In this document: piece after piece, positions 36,588-46,295 of the stretch
How positions within the stretch are numbered: position 1 is the first letter of the stretch
Layout of the letters: every line of letters begins with the position of its first letter
Source: Actinacidiphila oryziradicis
GTDB lineage: Bacteria; Actinomycetota; Actinomycetes; Streptomycetales; Streptomycetaceae
Direction of reading: 5' to 3'
Assembly (NCBI RefSeq): GCF_005047355.1
Contig: NZ_SUMC01000019.1
Span: forward strand, 89,940 to 153,939
DNA length: 64,000 nucleotides
Program-made: the position numbers and the translations under genes
The notes under the pieces: model-generated
Databases searched by the model: none
Told to the model about the DNA's origin: nothing
Seen by the model: only the letters and a program-made list of their open reading frames with translations

Positions 36588-37868
36588 ATGACAGACAACG
36601 ACGTCGCCGCCGTAACCCGCACAGAGCCCGGGCCGGACACACTGACGCCGACGCCGCCCGTGGCACGGGTCGGATCCCGGTGGCTCGTGGCCGCCGCGAT
36701 GGTCCTGGCCGCACTCAGCCTCCGTCCGGCGATCGCCAGCCTCGGGCCGCTGCTCGAAGAGGTCCGGCAGGGCCTCGGCATGAGCGGCACCCTCGCCGGG
36801 CTGCTCACCTCGGCCCCCGCCCTGTGCTTCGCGCTTTTCGGTGTCGGCGCGCCCCGGCTGGCCCGCCGCGTCGGCCCGGGCGCCGTGGTGTGCGCGGGCA
36901 TGGCAGCGATCACGCTCGGCCTGGCCCTGCGGCCCCTCGCGGGCGGCACCGCAGTCTTCCTCGCTGTCAGCGCACTCGCGCTCGCCGGCATAGGCGTGAG
37001 CAACGTGCTGATGCCGGTGGTCGTCAAGCGGTACTTCCCGGACCGGGTGGGGCCGATGACCGGGCTCTACTCCATGGCCATCTCGCTCGGCACCGGCCTC
37101 GCCGCCGCGGTCACCGTGCCCCTCACCGACGCCCTGGGCGGCAGCTGGCGGCTCGGCCTCGGCATATGGGCCATGCCGGCCGCGGTCGCGGTCCTGCCCT
37201 GGCTCGTTCTCGTACGGGACCGCTCCGCCGCCCCCACCCGCGTTGCCGCTGCCGCCGCCCCCGCCGAGGCCGCTCACCAGACACCGGCCGTACGGATCAC
37301 CCGCAGCCCCACCGCATGGGCGCTCACTGTCTTCTTCGGCCTCCAGGCCACCGGGGCCTACATCGCCATGGGCTGGATGCCGCAGATCTTCCGGGACGCC
37401 GGAATCCCGGCCGCCACCGCGGGTCTGCTGCTCGCCGTCACCATGGCCATCGGCGTCCCGCTCTCCTTCGTGGTGCCCGCGCTCGCCGGGCGGATGCGGA
37501 ACCAGAGCGGCCTGTCGGTCCTGCTCGGCATCTTCGGTCTGGCCGGCTACTCCGGGCTCTGGCTCGCCCCGGCCGCGGCCCCCTGGGTATGGGCGCTGCT
37601 GCTCGGCGTCTCCATGTGCACCTTCCCGCTGGCCTTGACCCTGATCGGGATGCGCTCACGCACTTCGGCGGGCGTGGTGCGGCTTTCCGCCTTCGCCCAG
37701 AGCACCGGCTACCTCATCTCCATCCCCGGCCCGATCCTGGTGGGCACGCTCTACCAGCACACCGGCGGCTGGGGCTTGCCGATCGGATTCATGACGGCCC
37801 TCCTGGTGCCGCAGGTCGCGGCAGGCGTCCTGGCGGGCCGCGACCGCTGTGTGGAGGACGAACTCTGA
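36588..37868 (+). CDS. MFS transporter, CynX/NimT type
   Basis: 426 residues with 12 predicted helices. The N-terminus reads RPAIASLGPLLEEVRQGLGM, the family's cyanate-permease-like pattern, and RYFPDRVGPMTGLYSMAISLG follows. The substrate is unknown; nitroimidazole, cyanate and small anions are examples in the family. Probably regulated by the divergent GntR protein. Confidence 0.9.
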   Translation: MTDNDVAAVTRTEPGPDTLTPTPPVARVGSRWLVAAAMVLAALSLRPAIASLGPLLEEVRQGLGMSGTLAGLLTSAPALCFALFGVGAPRLARRVGPGAVVCAGMAAITLGLALRPLAGGTAVFLAVSALALAGIGVSNVLMPVVVKRYFPDRVGPMTGLYSMAISLGTGLAAAVTVPLTDALGGSWRLGLGIWAMPAAVAVLPWLVLVRDRSAAPTRVAAAAAPAEAAHQTPAVRITRSPTAWALTVFFGLQATGAYIAMGWMPQIFRDAGIPAATAGLLLAVTMAIGVPLSFVVPALAGRMRNQSGLSVLLGIFGLAGYSGLWLAPAAAPWVWALLLGVSMCTFPLALTLIGMRSRTSAGVVRLSAFAQSTGYLISIPGPILVGTLYQHTGGWGLPIGFMTALLVPQVAAGVLAGRDRCVEDEL

Positions 37869-37915
37869 TCTGACCCCGGTGCGGCACCCTCCCAAGCTGG
37901 TGCAAAAATGGGAGC

Positions 37916-38038
37916 ATGCCCGTACTCGAACCCAATCCCCCGACGCCGCAGAAGAAGCTCCTCGTGATCTTCGGCCTCATGATGCTGGTACCCGCCGTCG
38001 TCGCGGTGATCGCCTCCTTCGCGTCCAGAATGGGCTGA
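37916..38038 (+). CDS. Small membrane protein, SGM_5486-like transporter-associated
   Basis: 40 residues (MPVLEPNPPTPQKKLLVIFG...) with one helix (about 15-36). GGGAG precedes the ATG by three to four bases. It lies 47 bp after the MFS carrier on the same strand; Streptomyces homologues carry the transporter-associated name because of this neighbourhood. Confidence 0.8.
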   Translation: MPVLEPNPPTPQKKLLVIFGLMMLVPAVVAVIASFASRMG

Positions 38039-38193
38039 TCCCCGAGAGTGAGCTAGGGACAACCCCACCCTCCCTAGGGGGTCAGGGTCAGGGTGAACTG
38101 GGTGGGCCGCCCGATGGGACCGGCCGCCCCGGCTCCGTACCGTCGTAGTGCAATCACATCCGGTACCACCGGCACTACGCGGAGGCCTTTCCC

Positions 38194-38382
38194 GTGTCCT
38201 CACAGTCGCTCCACGCGCGCACCCCGCCCGTGCAGACGCGCCTCCCCTGGTGGGCCGTAGCGCTGCCCGCGCTGGCCTTCGCCGCCCTGCTGGCACTCGT
38301 CGCGGCCCCCGGAACCGCCGGCCACACCGCGGCCGAGCCCGTCTTCCAACTCCTGGGCAGCATCGCACGGCGCCTGTTGTGA
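38194..38382 (+). CDS. Small single-helix membrane protein
   Basis: 62 residues from GTG: basic N-terminus (SSQSLHARTPPVQTR), helix LPWWAVALPALAFAALLALV (about 17-36), and a polar end. GGAGG lies 11 bases upstream. Unknown function. Confidence 0.65.
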   Translation: MSSQSLHARTPPVQTRLPWWAVALPALAFAALLALVAAPGTAGHTAAEPVFQLLGSIARRLL

Positions 38383-38440
38383 CGGGCCCGCTTCCCCGCA
38401 CCCCGCGCCCCATCGCGGGTTTTCTGGAAAGCTGAGAGGC

Positions 38441-38962
38441 ATGAGCGTCGCTGCATCGCCTCGCCGGATCGTTCTGCTCCGGCACGCAAAGGCCGACTGG
38501 CCCTCCGTACCCGACCACGAGCGGCCCCTCGCCGAGCGCGGACGCCAGGAAGCGTCCATCGCGGGACGCAGGCTCGCGGATCTGGGCATCACCTTCGACC
38601 TGGCTGTGGTCTCCTCCGCCGTCCGCACTCGCGAGACCTGGAAACTTGTCGCGCACGAGCTCTCGCAGCGCCCGAAGACCATCTACGAGGACCGGCTCTA
38701 CGATGCCACCCTCGGCGACCTGCTCGCGCTGCTCACCGAAATCCCCGAAGAGGTCGACAACTTGCTGCTGGTGGGTCACAACCCCGGCATGCACGCCCTC
38801 GCCGACGCCCTCTGCAGCGAGGCCGACGACGATCACCTCGCCCGTCTGGACCGGGGCGGCTTCCCGACCGCCGCGGTCGCGGTGATCACCTTCTCCGGGC
38901 CCTGGAAGTCCGTCGAGCACGGAGTCGGCCGGCTGACCGACTACTGGGCACCGCACGATTAG
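38441..38962 (+). CDS. Histidine phosphatase SixA-type
   Basis: 173 residues. The RHG-motif variant LLRHAKADW (about 12-20), SSAVRTRETW, and GHNPGMHAL with the second His. SixA enzymes remove phosphate from His-containing phosphotransfer proteins; targets in Streptomyces are unknown. Confidence 0.92.
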   Translation: MSVAASPRRIVLLRHAKADWPSVPDHERPLAERGRQEASIAGRRLADLGITFDLAVVSSAVRTRETWKLVAHELSQRPKTIYEDRLYDATLGDLLALLTEIPEEVDNLLLVGHNPGMHALADALCSEADDDHLARLDRGGFPTAAVAVITFSGPWKSVEHGVGRLTDYWAPHD

Positions 38963-39000
38963 TCTGTCGGCGGATCATGGCTGGGCCCGCGACGCGCCCT

Positions 39001-39070
39001 CAGCTGCCTCTCCCAGCCTTCGGCCGGGTGGTGCCCCCAGGCACGGCACCTCGCTGCGCTGCCGACCGCG
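39001..39070 (+). repeat. Dispersed GC-rich hairpin repeat, copy C
   Basis: Shares CAGCTGCCTC-CCCAGCCTTCGGCCGGG-GGTGCCCCCAG (in sections) with the reverse complement of copy A. A partial further copy (CCCAGCCTCCGGCC) is near 39137-39165. Together they fill most of the 280-bp gap before serB; no gene is seen there. Confidence 0.7.
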
Positions 39071-39243
39071 CCCCTTGGGCCGCTGGCGCGTCCGGGCCCG
39101 GACAGAGCCACGACGCAAGCGCCTCGGCGCCTTGCGATGCTTCCCAGCCTCCGGCCGACAGGCGCCCCCGGCGCGCCTGATCCGCAGGAAGGCCCGCAGG
39201 CCGTGCCCGTGCCGCCGCAGCCGGTACGCCCCCGGCGCGGGGT

Positions 39244-40485
39244 CTACGACCCGCCGTCCAGAGCGTCCGCCGCCTCGACCTCTTCGCGGGTGATACCCAG
39301 CAGATATAGGACCGCGTCCAGGAACGGCACATTCACCGCGGTGTCCGCAGCCTGCCGGACCACCGGCTTCGCGTTGAAGGCGACGCCCAGCCCGGCCGCG
39401 TTGAGCATATCGAGGTCGTTCGCGCCGTCACCGATCGCGACGGTCTGGCTCAGCGGCACGCCCGCCTGCTCCGCGAAGCGACGCAGTAGCCGGGCCTTGC
39501 CCGCCCGGTCCACGATCTCGCCGGTCACCCGGCCGGTGAGTTTGCCGTCGACGATCTCCAGGGTATTGGCCGCGGCGAAGTCCAGCCCGAGCTTTTCCCG
39601 GAGATCGTCCGTGACCTGGGTGAACCCGCCCGAGACCACGCCGACTTGGTAGCCGAGCCGCTTCAGCGTGCGGATCAGCGTCCGTGCCCCCTTCGTCATC
39701 CGGACCTCGGCCCGGACCTTGTTCACCACCGACTCGTCCAGCCCCGCGAGCAGCGCCACACGAGCGTGCAAGGACTGCTCGAAGTCCAGCTCGCCGCGCA
39801 TTGCCGCCTCTGTGATCTCCGCGACCTTGTCCTCGCATCCCGCGTGCGCGGCGAAGAGTTCGATCACCTCGTCCTGGATGACGGTGGAATCCACGTCCAT
39901 GATCACCAGCCGGCGCGCCCGGCGGTGCAGCCCCGCCGACACCACCGCCATGTCCACGCCGCGCTCATGCGCTTCCACGGCCAGCGCCGGCCGCAATGTG
40001 TCCGTGCGGACGCCGGAGACCGCGAACTCCACCGCCGTGACCGGGTACTTCGCCAGCCGGAAAATGCGGTCGATGTTGCCGCCCACCTCGGTGATCCTCG
40101 CCGCTATGGCAGCGATCGAATCCGCCGTCAGCGGGTTGCCGAGCACGGTCACATGGGAACGCCCCTCTCCACGCGGCCGGTTGTCGCCGCGGCCGGAGAT
40201 GATCTCCGCCTGCAGTTTCAGCCTTTCCGCCCACGTGTGAACGATCGCGCGCAGTTCGCCCTCCACGCCTGACGCGGTCGGCGCCGTCAGCAGGGCGCAC
40301 AACACGATGCGCCCCCGTGTGACGACCTGCTCAATGTCAACCACATCCACGCCGAAGCCGGCGAGGACCTCGAATAGCCCCGCGGTGATGCCGGGCCGGT
40401 CCTTACCGAAGATCTTGACCAGCAGGGTAGGGGTGTCCGCGGCCGGAACGGCGGTGACAGGTGAGGGCTGCGATGCGTCGTCCAT
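39244..40485 (-). CDS. serB: Phosphoserine phosphatase
   Basis: 413 residues: an N-terminal ACT domain pair (about 18-175; LLVKIFGKDRPGITAGLFEV) and a HAD phosphatase domain with the nucleophile in MDVDSTVIQDEV, SGGFTQV and GDGANDLDML. Final step of serine synthesis. ATG 40485 has no clear ribosome site; TACGGT is nine bases upstream, so a short or absent leader is possible. Confidence 0.94.
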   Translation of the reverse strand: MDDASQPSPVTAVPAADTPTLLVKIFGKDRPGITAGLFEVLAGFGVDVVDIEQVVTRGRIVLCALLTAPTASGVEGELRAIVHTWAERLKLQAEIISGRGDNRPRGEGRSHVTVLGNPLTADSIAAIAARITEVGGNIDRIFRLAKYPVTAVEFAVSGVRTDTLRPALAVEAHERGVDMAVVSAGLHRRARRLVIMDVDSTVIQDEVIELFAAHAGCEDKVAEITEAAMRGELDFEQSLHARVALLAGLDESVVNKVRAEVRMTKGARTLIRTLKRLGYQVGVVSGGFTQVTDDLREKLGLDFAAANTLEIVDGKLTGRVTGEIVDRAGKARLLRRFAEQAGVPLSQTVAIGDGANDLDMLNAAGLGVAFNAKPVVRQAADTAVNVPFLDAVLYLLGITREEVEAADALDGGS

Positions 40486-40713
40486 GGTAAGTACACCGTA
40501 ACCGGCCCCCACCGCCCACCGACGGCCCGTCCCGCGTTGCGGACACCCGGCGGGCACGCCGCCACCCCACGCGACCGCCCCGGGCCGCCAGGCACGCCGT
40601 GTCCTGGAGTGTCCGGCGCGGACGGCCCCCGCCCGCCGGGCCGGAACCTGCCGCAAGGTCCGGCGGACGGCCGGGCTGCGCACCAGATCCCAGAACCGCG
40701 CGGGCTAGGCGCC

Positions 40714-42375
40714 CTACGGCCCGCGTGGCGGTCCCGGCGGGGGCGGGGAGTCCGGGGGCGGCACCCTTGGGGGGCGGGTGGGCCGACGGGGCGGGTGGGA
40801 CGGCAGCGGGCGTCCGGCGACGGTTGGGGCGGTGTGCGGCGCCGGGCCGGAGGGCGGCTGTTTGTACGGGTTGGGCTCGTCCTGCTCGGGCCGGTAGACG
40901 GGACTTGGGAGGTACGGCCCCGGCTGGTAGGCGATGCCGGGATACGTCCGGGAGGAATCCGAGGCGGCAGCCCTGCCCATACGTCCCACGGAGTACGGGG
41001 ACGACCGGCGCCCGGCGGCGCCGGTGGCCAGGGCGAGGAGCGCGCCGATGCCGCCGGCCGCGCCACCCCAGGCGGCGCCGAGAAGCAGGGCCATCGGGAT
41101 GCTGCCGTGCAGCTCGATGCCGGCGCCGACGGCGTCGAAACCGAAGACCGACAGATTGGCGCTGACGGAGACGCCGGTGAGCCAGACGAGCAGCGGAAAG
41201 GCGGCCGCGGTCGCCGCCCCCAGCCGCAAGGCGCAGCGTCCGGCGAATCCCGTGCGTGTCGTCCCCCACCGGGGAGTGCGGACCGCGGTGAGCGTGCCCG
41301 CGGCGAGCATCATGAGCGCGGCAGCCACGGTCAGCAGCCAGACCCGGCCGTCCAGCTCGGCCAGCCGGCCGGGAGTGATCGGCTGGCCGACCCGGCCGCT
41401 GAGCAGCCGGTCCACCGGATCCGGCAGCAGTTTCGCCAGTTCACCGGTCGCGGTGCCCCTCCACTGGACGAAGAGGCCGAGCGGCACCCCGAGCCACACT
41501 CCGTTAGGGGCGCCGAGCAGCGCGGAACCCATGATCCGCCCCGGCTCGTGCCCGGTGAGGGCGGCGAAGCCGGCGGCGGCGAAGCCCGCCAGGACCGCGA
41601 GCAGCAGCACCGAGACGAGCGCGGACGCTGCCGGCCGCACAATCCGGTGCACGGCCGCCAGGCCGCCTGGCAGCGGCGTACGGCGGGAGGCGAGCAGCGC
41701 GATCAGCAGGACCGCGAGCACCCACGACAGGCCGTCCAGCAGTGAGCGTCCGGTGTCGACATGGAAGCCGACCGAGGTCTTGGCGTTGATGAGGCCGCCC
41801 AGCCCGTCAGCGAGCCCGCCGCCGATGTTGCCCAGCCCCGGCAGCTTGTCGAGCAGCCCGCCCCCGCCCTTGCCGCTGCCCCCGCCCAGAGAGGCCCCGT
41901 CGATGGCGATGGTGTCCTGCCCGGCCCACGCCAGACCGGCCAGGAGCCCCACGAAGAGCACTGCCACCGCGCCCGCCCGCGCCGCGAGTTCCCGGGCCGC
42001 GATCACTGTGCCTGCCCCGCGCAGCGACCGCAGGAACACCCAGGCCAGCAGCACCGCTCCCACCAGTGCGACGCCCAGCGGCATGAGGCCGATCGCGCCC
42101 TTCGCCCCGGCCCCCGTCAGCCCGAACACCGCTACGTCGCCGGACGGGCTGACCTTGCCTCCCGCTGCCATGGCGACCACCGCGGCGGTCATCGGCCCGA
42201 GTGAGCCCGCGGTGTCCGCGCCGACCAGGTGCAACCCGAGCGCGGCGGTGCCCGTCATGGCCAGGAACGCCCAGCTCACCGCCGCGATCGCGGAGAACAG
42301 TACGCCGCCCCAGGGGACTTTGCGGGTTTCGTACGAGGGCGGGGGTGAAGGTGTCATGGAAGTGTGTACGCTCAT
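40714..42375 (-). CDS. Streptophobe family membrane protein
   Basis: 553 residues with about 11 helices and a long Pro-rich C-terminal cytoplasmic tail (about 470-553). ATG 42375 has GGGAG seven bases upstream. The central loop is Gly/Lys-rich (GGGSGKGGGG). This Streptomyces-specific family has no known function. Divergent from the FHA ABC exporter. Confidence 0.85.
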   Translation of the reverse strand: MSVHTSMTPSPPPSYETRKVPWGGVLFSAIAAVSWAFLAMTGTAALGLHLVGADTAGSLGPMTAAVVAMAAGGKVSPSGDVAVFGLTGAGAKGAIGLMPLGVALVGAVLLAWVFLRSLRGAGTVIAARELAARAGAVAVLFVGLLAGLAWAGQDTIAIDGASLGGGSGKGGGGLLDKLPGLGNIGGGLADGLGGLINAKTSVGFHVDTGRSLLDGLSWVLAVLLIALLASRRTPLPGGLAAVHRIVRPAASALVSVLLLAVLAGFAAAGFAALTGHEPGRIMGSALLGAPNGVWLGVPLGLFVQWRGTATGELAKLLPDPVDRLLSGRVGQPITPGRLAELDGRVWLLTVAAALMMLAAGTLTAVRTPRWGTTRTGFAGRCALRLGAATAAAFPLLVWLTGVSVSANLSVFGFDAVGAGIELHGSIPMALLLGAAWGGAAGGIGALLALATGAAGRRSSPYSVGRMGRAAASDSSRTYPGIAYQPGPYLPSPVYRPEQDEPNPYKQPPSGPAPHTAPTVAGRPLPSHPPRRPTRPPRVPPPDSPPPPGPPRGP

Positions 42376-42605
42376 CCCGGCTCCCGGAGATCGTACGTTG
42401 GGCCCACCTTGTCCTGAGTTGTTCCGTGGGTGACTACCACTTTCGGGGGGCGCCTCGGTGCAGTCAACGCCGCGTGGGGGGCGCACTGGGTGAAGCTCGG
42501 CTTCCGGTTTCGGGGCGCGCCTGAAATAGTTCCTCCGGGTGTTTGCAATCTCTAGACTCCCCTTCACGGGGGGACTTCTCGGGGGACAACTTTGTGGGGC
42601 TTGGG

Positions 42606-45173
42606 GTGCCTGGACTCGTACTGGAATTCAACGGACAAACCTGGACGCTTGACCCGTCCAAGTCATATAGCGTGGGCCGTGATCCGCAGGGAGACGTGGT
42701 GTTAGACGACGCCAGAGTCTCCTGGCGGCACGCGGCCATTCGCTGGGGCGGGCGCGGCTGGGTGATCGAGGACCTCGGCAGCACCAACGGCACCTATGTG
42801 CTGGGACAGCGGATCCAACAGCACGAGGTGGCTCCCGGCGCGGCCGTGCATCTCGGCAATGCCACCGACGGCCCGCGGCTGGGCTTCGGCCCGGAGCAGC
42901 AGTCCGGCGCCGCCCTCTACGGTGCGGAGACCTCGCTCGCCCAGCAGGCCGCGGCCCCGGTCGCGCAACAGGCGGCGCCTGCGTACCAGCAGCCGCAACA
43001 GGCGCCGGTCCAGCAGCCCGCGGCGTGGGCCCAGCCCGCACCGCGGCAAGTGGCCCAGCCGGTGCCTCAGCAGGTGCTCCGGCAGGCGCCGCCGCAAGCG
43101 CCCCAGCAGGGCGGCTGGAGCCGGCCGCCGCAGCCGGCCGCCGCGGGTGCCGGCGCGCCGGCCCAAGGCGACCGCAGCCCGACGACCTTCCATCACCTGG
43201 CGACCGGCCGCGTCATGCGGATCGGCCGTGCCCTGGAGAACGAGCTGGTCGTCTCCGACCTCCAGGTCTCCCGGTACCATGCCGAGTTCCGCGCGCACCC
43301 CGACGGCCGCTACGAGATCGCCGACCTCGGCAGCCACAACGGGACCTACGTCAACGGCCAGCCGATCCAGAGTCATCTGCTCGGCCCGGAAGACATAGTC
43401 GGCGTCGGCCACTCCACCTTCCGGCTCGCCGGCGACCAGCTCGAGGAGTTCGTCGACACCGGCGAAGTCACCTTCACCGCCCGCCGCCTCACCGTACGAG
43501 TGCCGCAGGGCAAGGCCACCAAGACGATCCTCAACGACGTCTCCTTCGGCGTCCCGGAGAAGTCGCTGATCGCGGTCATCGGCCCGTCCGGCTCCGGCAA
43601 ATCCACCCTGCTGCGCGCCCTGACCGGCTACCGGCCGGCCGACGCCGGCGAGGTGTTGTACGACAGCCGCAACCTGTACAAGCAGTTCGCCGAACTGCGC
43701 CAGCGCATCGGCCTCGTTCCGCAGGACGACATCCTGCACAAGGAGCTATCGGTCCGCACCGCCCTGCGGTACGCCGCCAAGCTGCGCTTCCCCGGCGACA
43801 CCAAGTCCGACGAGCGCGAGGCCCGCATCGACGAGGTGCTCGGGGAGCTCAAGCTCGACATCCACGCCGACAAGCGCATCACCTCCCTCTCCGGCGGCCA
43901 GCGCAAGCGCGTCTCCGTCGCCCTAGAACTGCTCACCAAACCTTCGCTGATCTTCCTGGACGAGCCGACTTCCGGCCTCGACCCGGGGATGGACCGCGAT
44001 GTGATGCAGCTGCTGCGCGGCCTGGCCGACGACGGACGCACCGTCCTGGTCGTCACCCACTCGGTGGCCGAGCTGGCGCTCTGCGACCGGCTCCTGGTCA
44101 TGGCACCGGGCGGCTCGGTCGCGTACTTCGGACCGCCGGAGGAGGCGCTGAACTTCTTCGGCTACGAAAGCTGGGCCGACGTCTTCTCCGCCTTCGAGAG
44201 TTACCGCGACTACGACTGGGCCGATCGCTGGAAGGGCTCCCAGCACTACCAGATGTACGCCGCCGACCTGGACGCCGCGGCCCCGCAGGCCGCGCCGGTC
44301 CTCCAGCAGCAGCGCCCGCCCAAGCCGCAGGGCTGGGGCTCGCAGCTGTGGACACTGGTCCGCCGCTACCTGTCGGTGATCGCCTCCGACCGCGGCTTCA
44401 TCGGCCTGATGTTCATCCTCCCGGCGGTCCTGGGCGTGGTGAGCACCCTCATTCCGGCGGACAGCGGGCTCGGCATCGGTCCCGCGAAGAACCACTTCAC
44501 GAACAAGGACGCGGGCACCATCATGCTGATCCTGGCGGTCGGCGCGTGCTTCTCCGGCGCGGCCAACTCCGTACGGGAGCTGATCAAGGAGCGGGTGATC
44601 TACGAGCGGGAGCGGGCCACCGGGCTCTCACGCTCCGCCTACCTGTTGTCCAAGGTCATCGTGCTGGGCCTGATCACTGTCCTGCAGGGCGTGATCATCT
44701 GCGTGATCGGCTTCGGCGCCCGTTCGAAGCTGCCAACCGAAGGGGTCATCCTCAAGAACTTCCCGGTGGTCGAGATGACATTGGTGGTCGGCGCGCTCGG
44801 GTTCACGTCGATGATGTTCGGCCTGGTCATCTCCGCGCTGGTGAAGACCGCGGAGAAGACCATGCCGCTGCTGGTGATGTTTGCGATCATCCAGGTGGTG
44901 TTCACCGGCGTCCTTTTCCAGCTGTTTCAGAAGCCCGGCATAGAGCAGGTCGCCTGGTTGATGCCCGCGCGATGGGCGGTCGCCGCTCTCGGCACGACAA
45001 CCCAGCTGAACGTGCAGATGCCGTGGACCCCGAACGCCGTCGACCAGTTGTGGGTGCACACCGCCGCCCAGTGGTTCATTGACACCGGTGTACTCCTCGG
45101 CATCGGCGCGGTCTGCGGCTTCGTCGTACTGCGGTTGCTGCGGCGACACGAGCCGGAGGTCATGCGCAAGTAA
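42606..45173 (+). CDS. Double-FHA-domain ABC transporter, ATPase fused to permease (Rv1747-like)
   Basis: 855 residues from GTG 42606. FHA1 about 1-85 (YSVGRDPQGDVVLDD, STNGTYVLG); a Gln/Ala/Pro-rich linker 95-195; FHA2 about 200-280 (MRIGRALENELVVSDLQVSR, SHNGTYVNG); ABCG-type ATPase about 300-530 (GPSGSGKSTLL, SLSGGQRKRVSVALE, IFLDEPTSGLD); ABC2 permease with six helices about 590-850. The layout matches Mycobacterium Rv1747, whose FHA domains bind phosphothreonine on a Ser/Thr kinase. Codon 33 is TTA (42702-42704), so translation should need the bldA tRNA. Confidence 0.93.
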   Translation: MPGLVLEFNGQTWTLDPSKSYSVGRDPQGDVVLDDARVSWRHAAIRWGGRGWVIEDLGSTNGTYVLGQRIQQHEVAPGAAVHLGNATDGPRLGFGPEQQSGAALYGAETSLAQQAAAPVAQQAAPAYQQPQQAPVQQPAAWAQPAPRQVAQPVPQQVLRQAPPQAPQQGGWSRPPQPAAAGAGAPAQGDRSPTTFHHLATGRVMRIGRALENELVVSDLQVSRYHAEFRAHPDGRYEIADLGSHNGTYVNGQPIQSHLLGPEDIVGVGHSTFRLAGDQLEEFVDTGEVTFTARRLTVRVPQGKATKTILNDVSFGVPEKSLIAVIGPSGSGKSTLLRALTGYRPADAGEVLYDSRNLYKQFAELRQRIGLVPQDDILHKELSVRTALRYAAKLRFPGDTKSDEREARIDEVLGELKLDIHADKRITSLSGGQRKRVSVALELLTKPSLIFLDEPTSGLDPGMDRDVMQLLRGLADDGRTVLVVTHSVAELALCDRLLVMAPGGSVAYFGPPEEALNFFGYESWADVFSAFESYRDYDWADRWKGSQHYQMYAADLDAAAPQAAPVLQQQRPPKPQGWGSQLWTLVRRYLSVIASDRGFIGLMFILPAVLGVVSTLIPADSGLGIGPAKNHFTNKDAGTIMLILAVGACFSGAANSVRELIKERVIYERERATGLSRSAYLLSKVIVLGLITVLQGVIICVIGFGARSKLPTEGVILKNFPVVEMTLVVGALGFTSMMFGLVISALVKTAEKTMPLLVMFAIIQVVFTGVLFQLFQKPGIEQVAWLMPARWAVAALGTTTQLNVQMPWTPNAVDQLWVHTAAQWFIDTGVLLGIGAVCGFVVLRLLRRHEPEVMRK

Positions 45174-45180
45174 CGGCACG

Positions 45181-45232
45181 CATATTGAGGGCTGTGGTAT
45201 CCCGGATCCGGGATACCACAGCCCTCAATATG
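45181..45232. terminator. 52-bp perfect palindrome, bidirectional terminator
   Basis: Arm CATATTGAGGGCTGTGGTAT... of 26 bases followed at once by its exact reverse complement (centre GGATCC, 45203-45210). It lies eight bases after the ABC exporter stop and before the convergent transglycosylase, followed by TTTT on the plus strand. Confidence 0.9.
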
Positions 45233-45254
45233 TGCGTTTTGAGGCTCGGTACCG

Positions 45255-45983
45255 TCAGTACCAGCTGTGCGCCTGCCAGAACGACCAGGCTGCGCAGGGG
45301 CTGCCGTAGCGCCCGTCCATGTAGCTGAGGCCCCACCTGATCTGCGTGGCCGGGTTGGTCTGCCAGTCGGCGCCGGCGGAGGCCATCTTGGAGCCGGGCA
45401 GCGCCTGTACGAGGCCGTAGGCGCCGGAGCCGGCGTTGACCGCCCGGTAGTTCCAGCCGCTCTCGTGGGACACGATGTGCGAGAAGCACTGGAACTGGGA
45501 GGAGCTCATCATTTGCCGGGCGATCTGCTGCGCGGAGCCGCCCCGAGTCGTGAGCGCCACCGTCTCGACGGTCGCAGCCTTGCGCGGCTGGCTGCGGTTG
45601 GCGGCCTGCTGCGCCTCGGCGCGCTTGGCGGCGTCCGCCTGAGCCGTCTTCCTGGCGGCGTCCTGAGCGGCCTTCTTCTTCGCGTTCACGGCGTCCTGGC
45701 CGGCGTGCTTCCGGGCGGCGTCGGCCTGCGCGGAGATGCTCTTCAGCTGGCCGGCCTCGCCGGAAGTCCAGTCGGCCTGCTGGGCGCCGGACGTCGTGTC
45801 GGCGGCGGGGGCCAGGCCGTGGACCGCCAGGACAGGGGTCTGCTGGGCGGCGGACGCTGTACCCGCGGTCCCGGACAGACCGGTGACCGCCAGGACCACC
45901 GCGCTGCCCGCTGCGACGCCCGCAGCGGAGTACTTGTGGGCCTTGGACAGGCGGCTGAGATTCGGGATCGTGGGGACGTTCAT
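45255..45983 (-). CDS. Secreted lytic transglycosylase-like protein
   Basis: 242 residues: signal peptide (about 18-46, AAGVAAGSAVVLAVTGL...ASA), an Ala/Lys/Gln-rich coiled region (80-145), and an SLT-like domain with the catalytic Glu in SHIVSHESGWNYRAVN and GAYGLVQALPGSKMASAG, WGLSYMDGRYGSPCAAW. It probably cleaves peptidoglycan glycan strands at the surface. The 200-bp upstream region has no recognisable riboswitch. Confidence 0.88.
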   Translation of the reverse strand: MNVPTIPNLSRLSKAHKYSAAGVAAGSAVVLAVTGLSGTAGTASAAQQTPVLAVHGLAPAADTTSGAQQADWTSGEAGQLKSISAQADAARKHAGQDAVNAKKKAAQDAARKTAQADAAKRAEAQQAANRSQPRKAATVETVALTTRGGSAQQIARQMMSSSQFQCFSHIVSHESGWNYRAVNAGSGAYGLVQALPGSKMASAGADWQTNPATQIRWGLSYMDGRYGSPCAAWSFWQAHSWY

Positions 45984-46295
45984 GGGCGGAGTACCTCTTC
46001 CAAATTGGGGCTCGCAGTTCTACCGGCGGCGAAGAGAAGCGCTACGTGTCGAACACGGCGCGGTGCGACCCCAGCATTGTTAGCGGTAGGTAAATCTCAG
46101 GGCAAAGACCCCCATTACTACCCATGGCCGTAGTTAGCCTGCGAACAAACCGGACATTTATTACTGAACTGCACGCCTGGCCCGTCCGGCCGCCCTACTA
46201 CCCGGCTTCGTAAGTGACCTACGTCCTATGCATGAGCTCACACGGCGCCCTCTTTGTGATCGCGCTGCGCGACCGGACCGGCACCAAAAGTCACT

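Noticed and set aside
40934..42433. 499-codon plus-strand frame opposite the streptophobe gene
   Set aside because: Ser/Pro/Ala-rich shadow of a gene whose membrane helices are clear on the minus strand.
45984..46210. c-di-AMP (ydaO-type) riboswitch before the transglycosylase
   Set aside because: Looked for because such leaders precede cell-wall hydrolases in Streptomyces, but the conserved motifs are absent.
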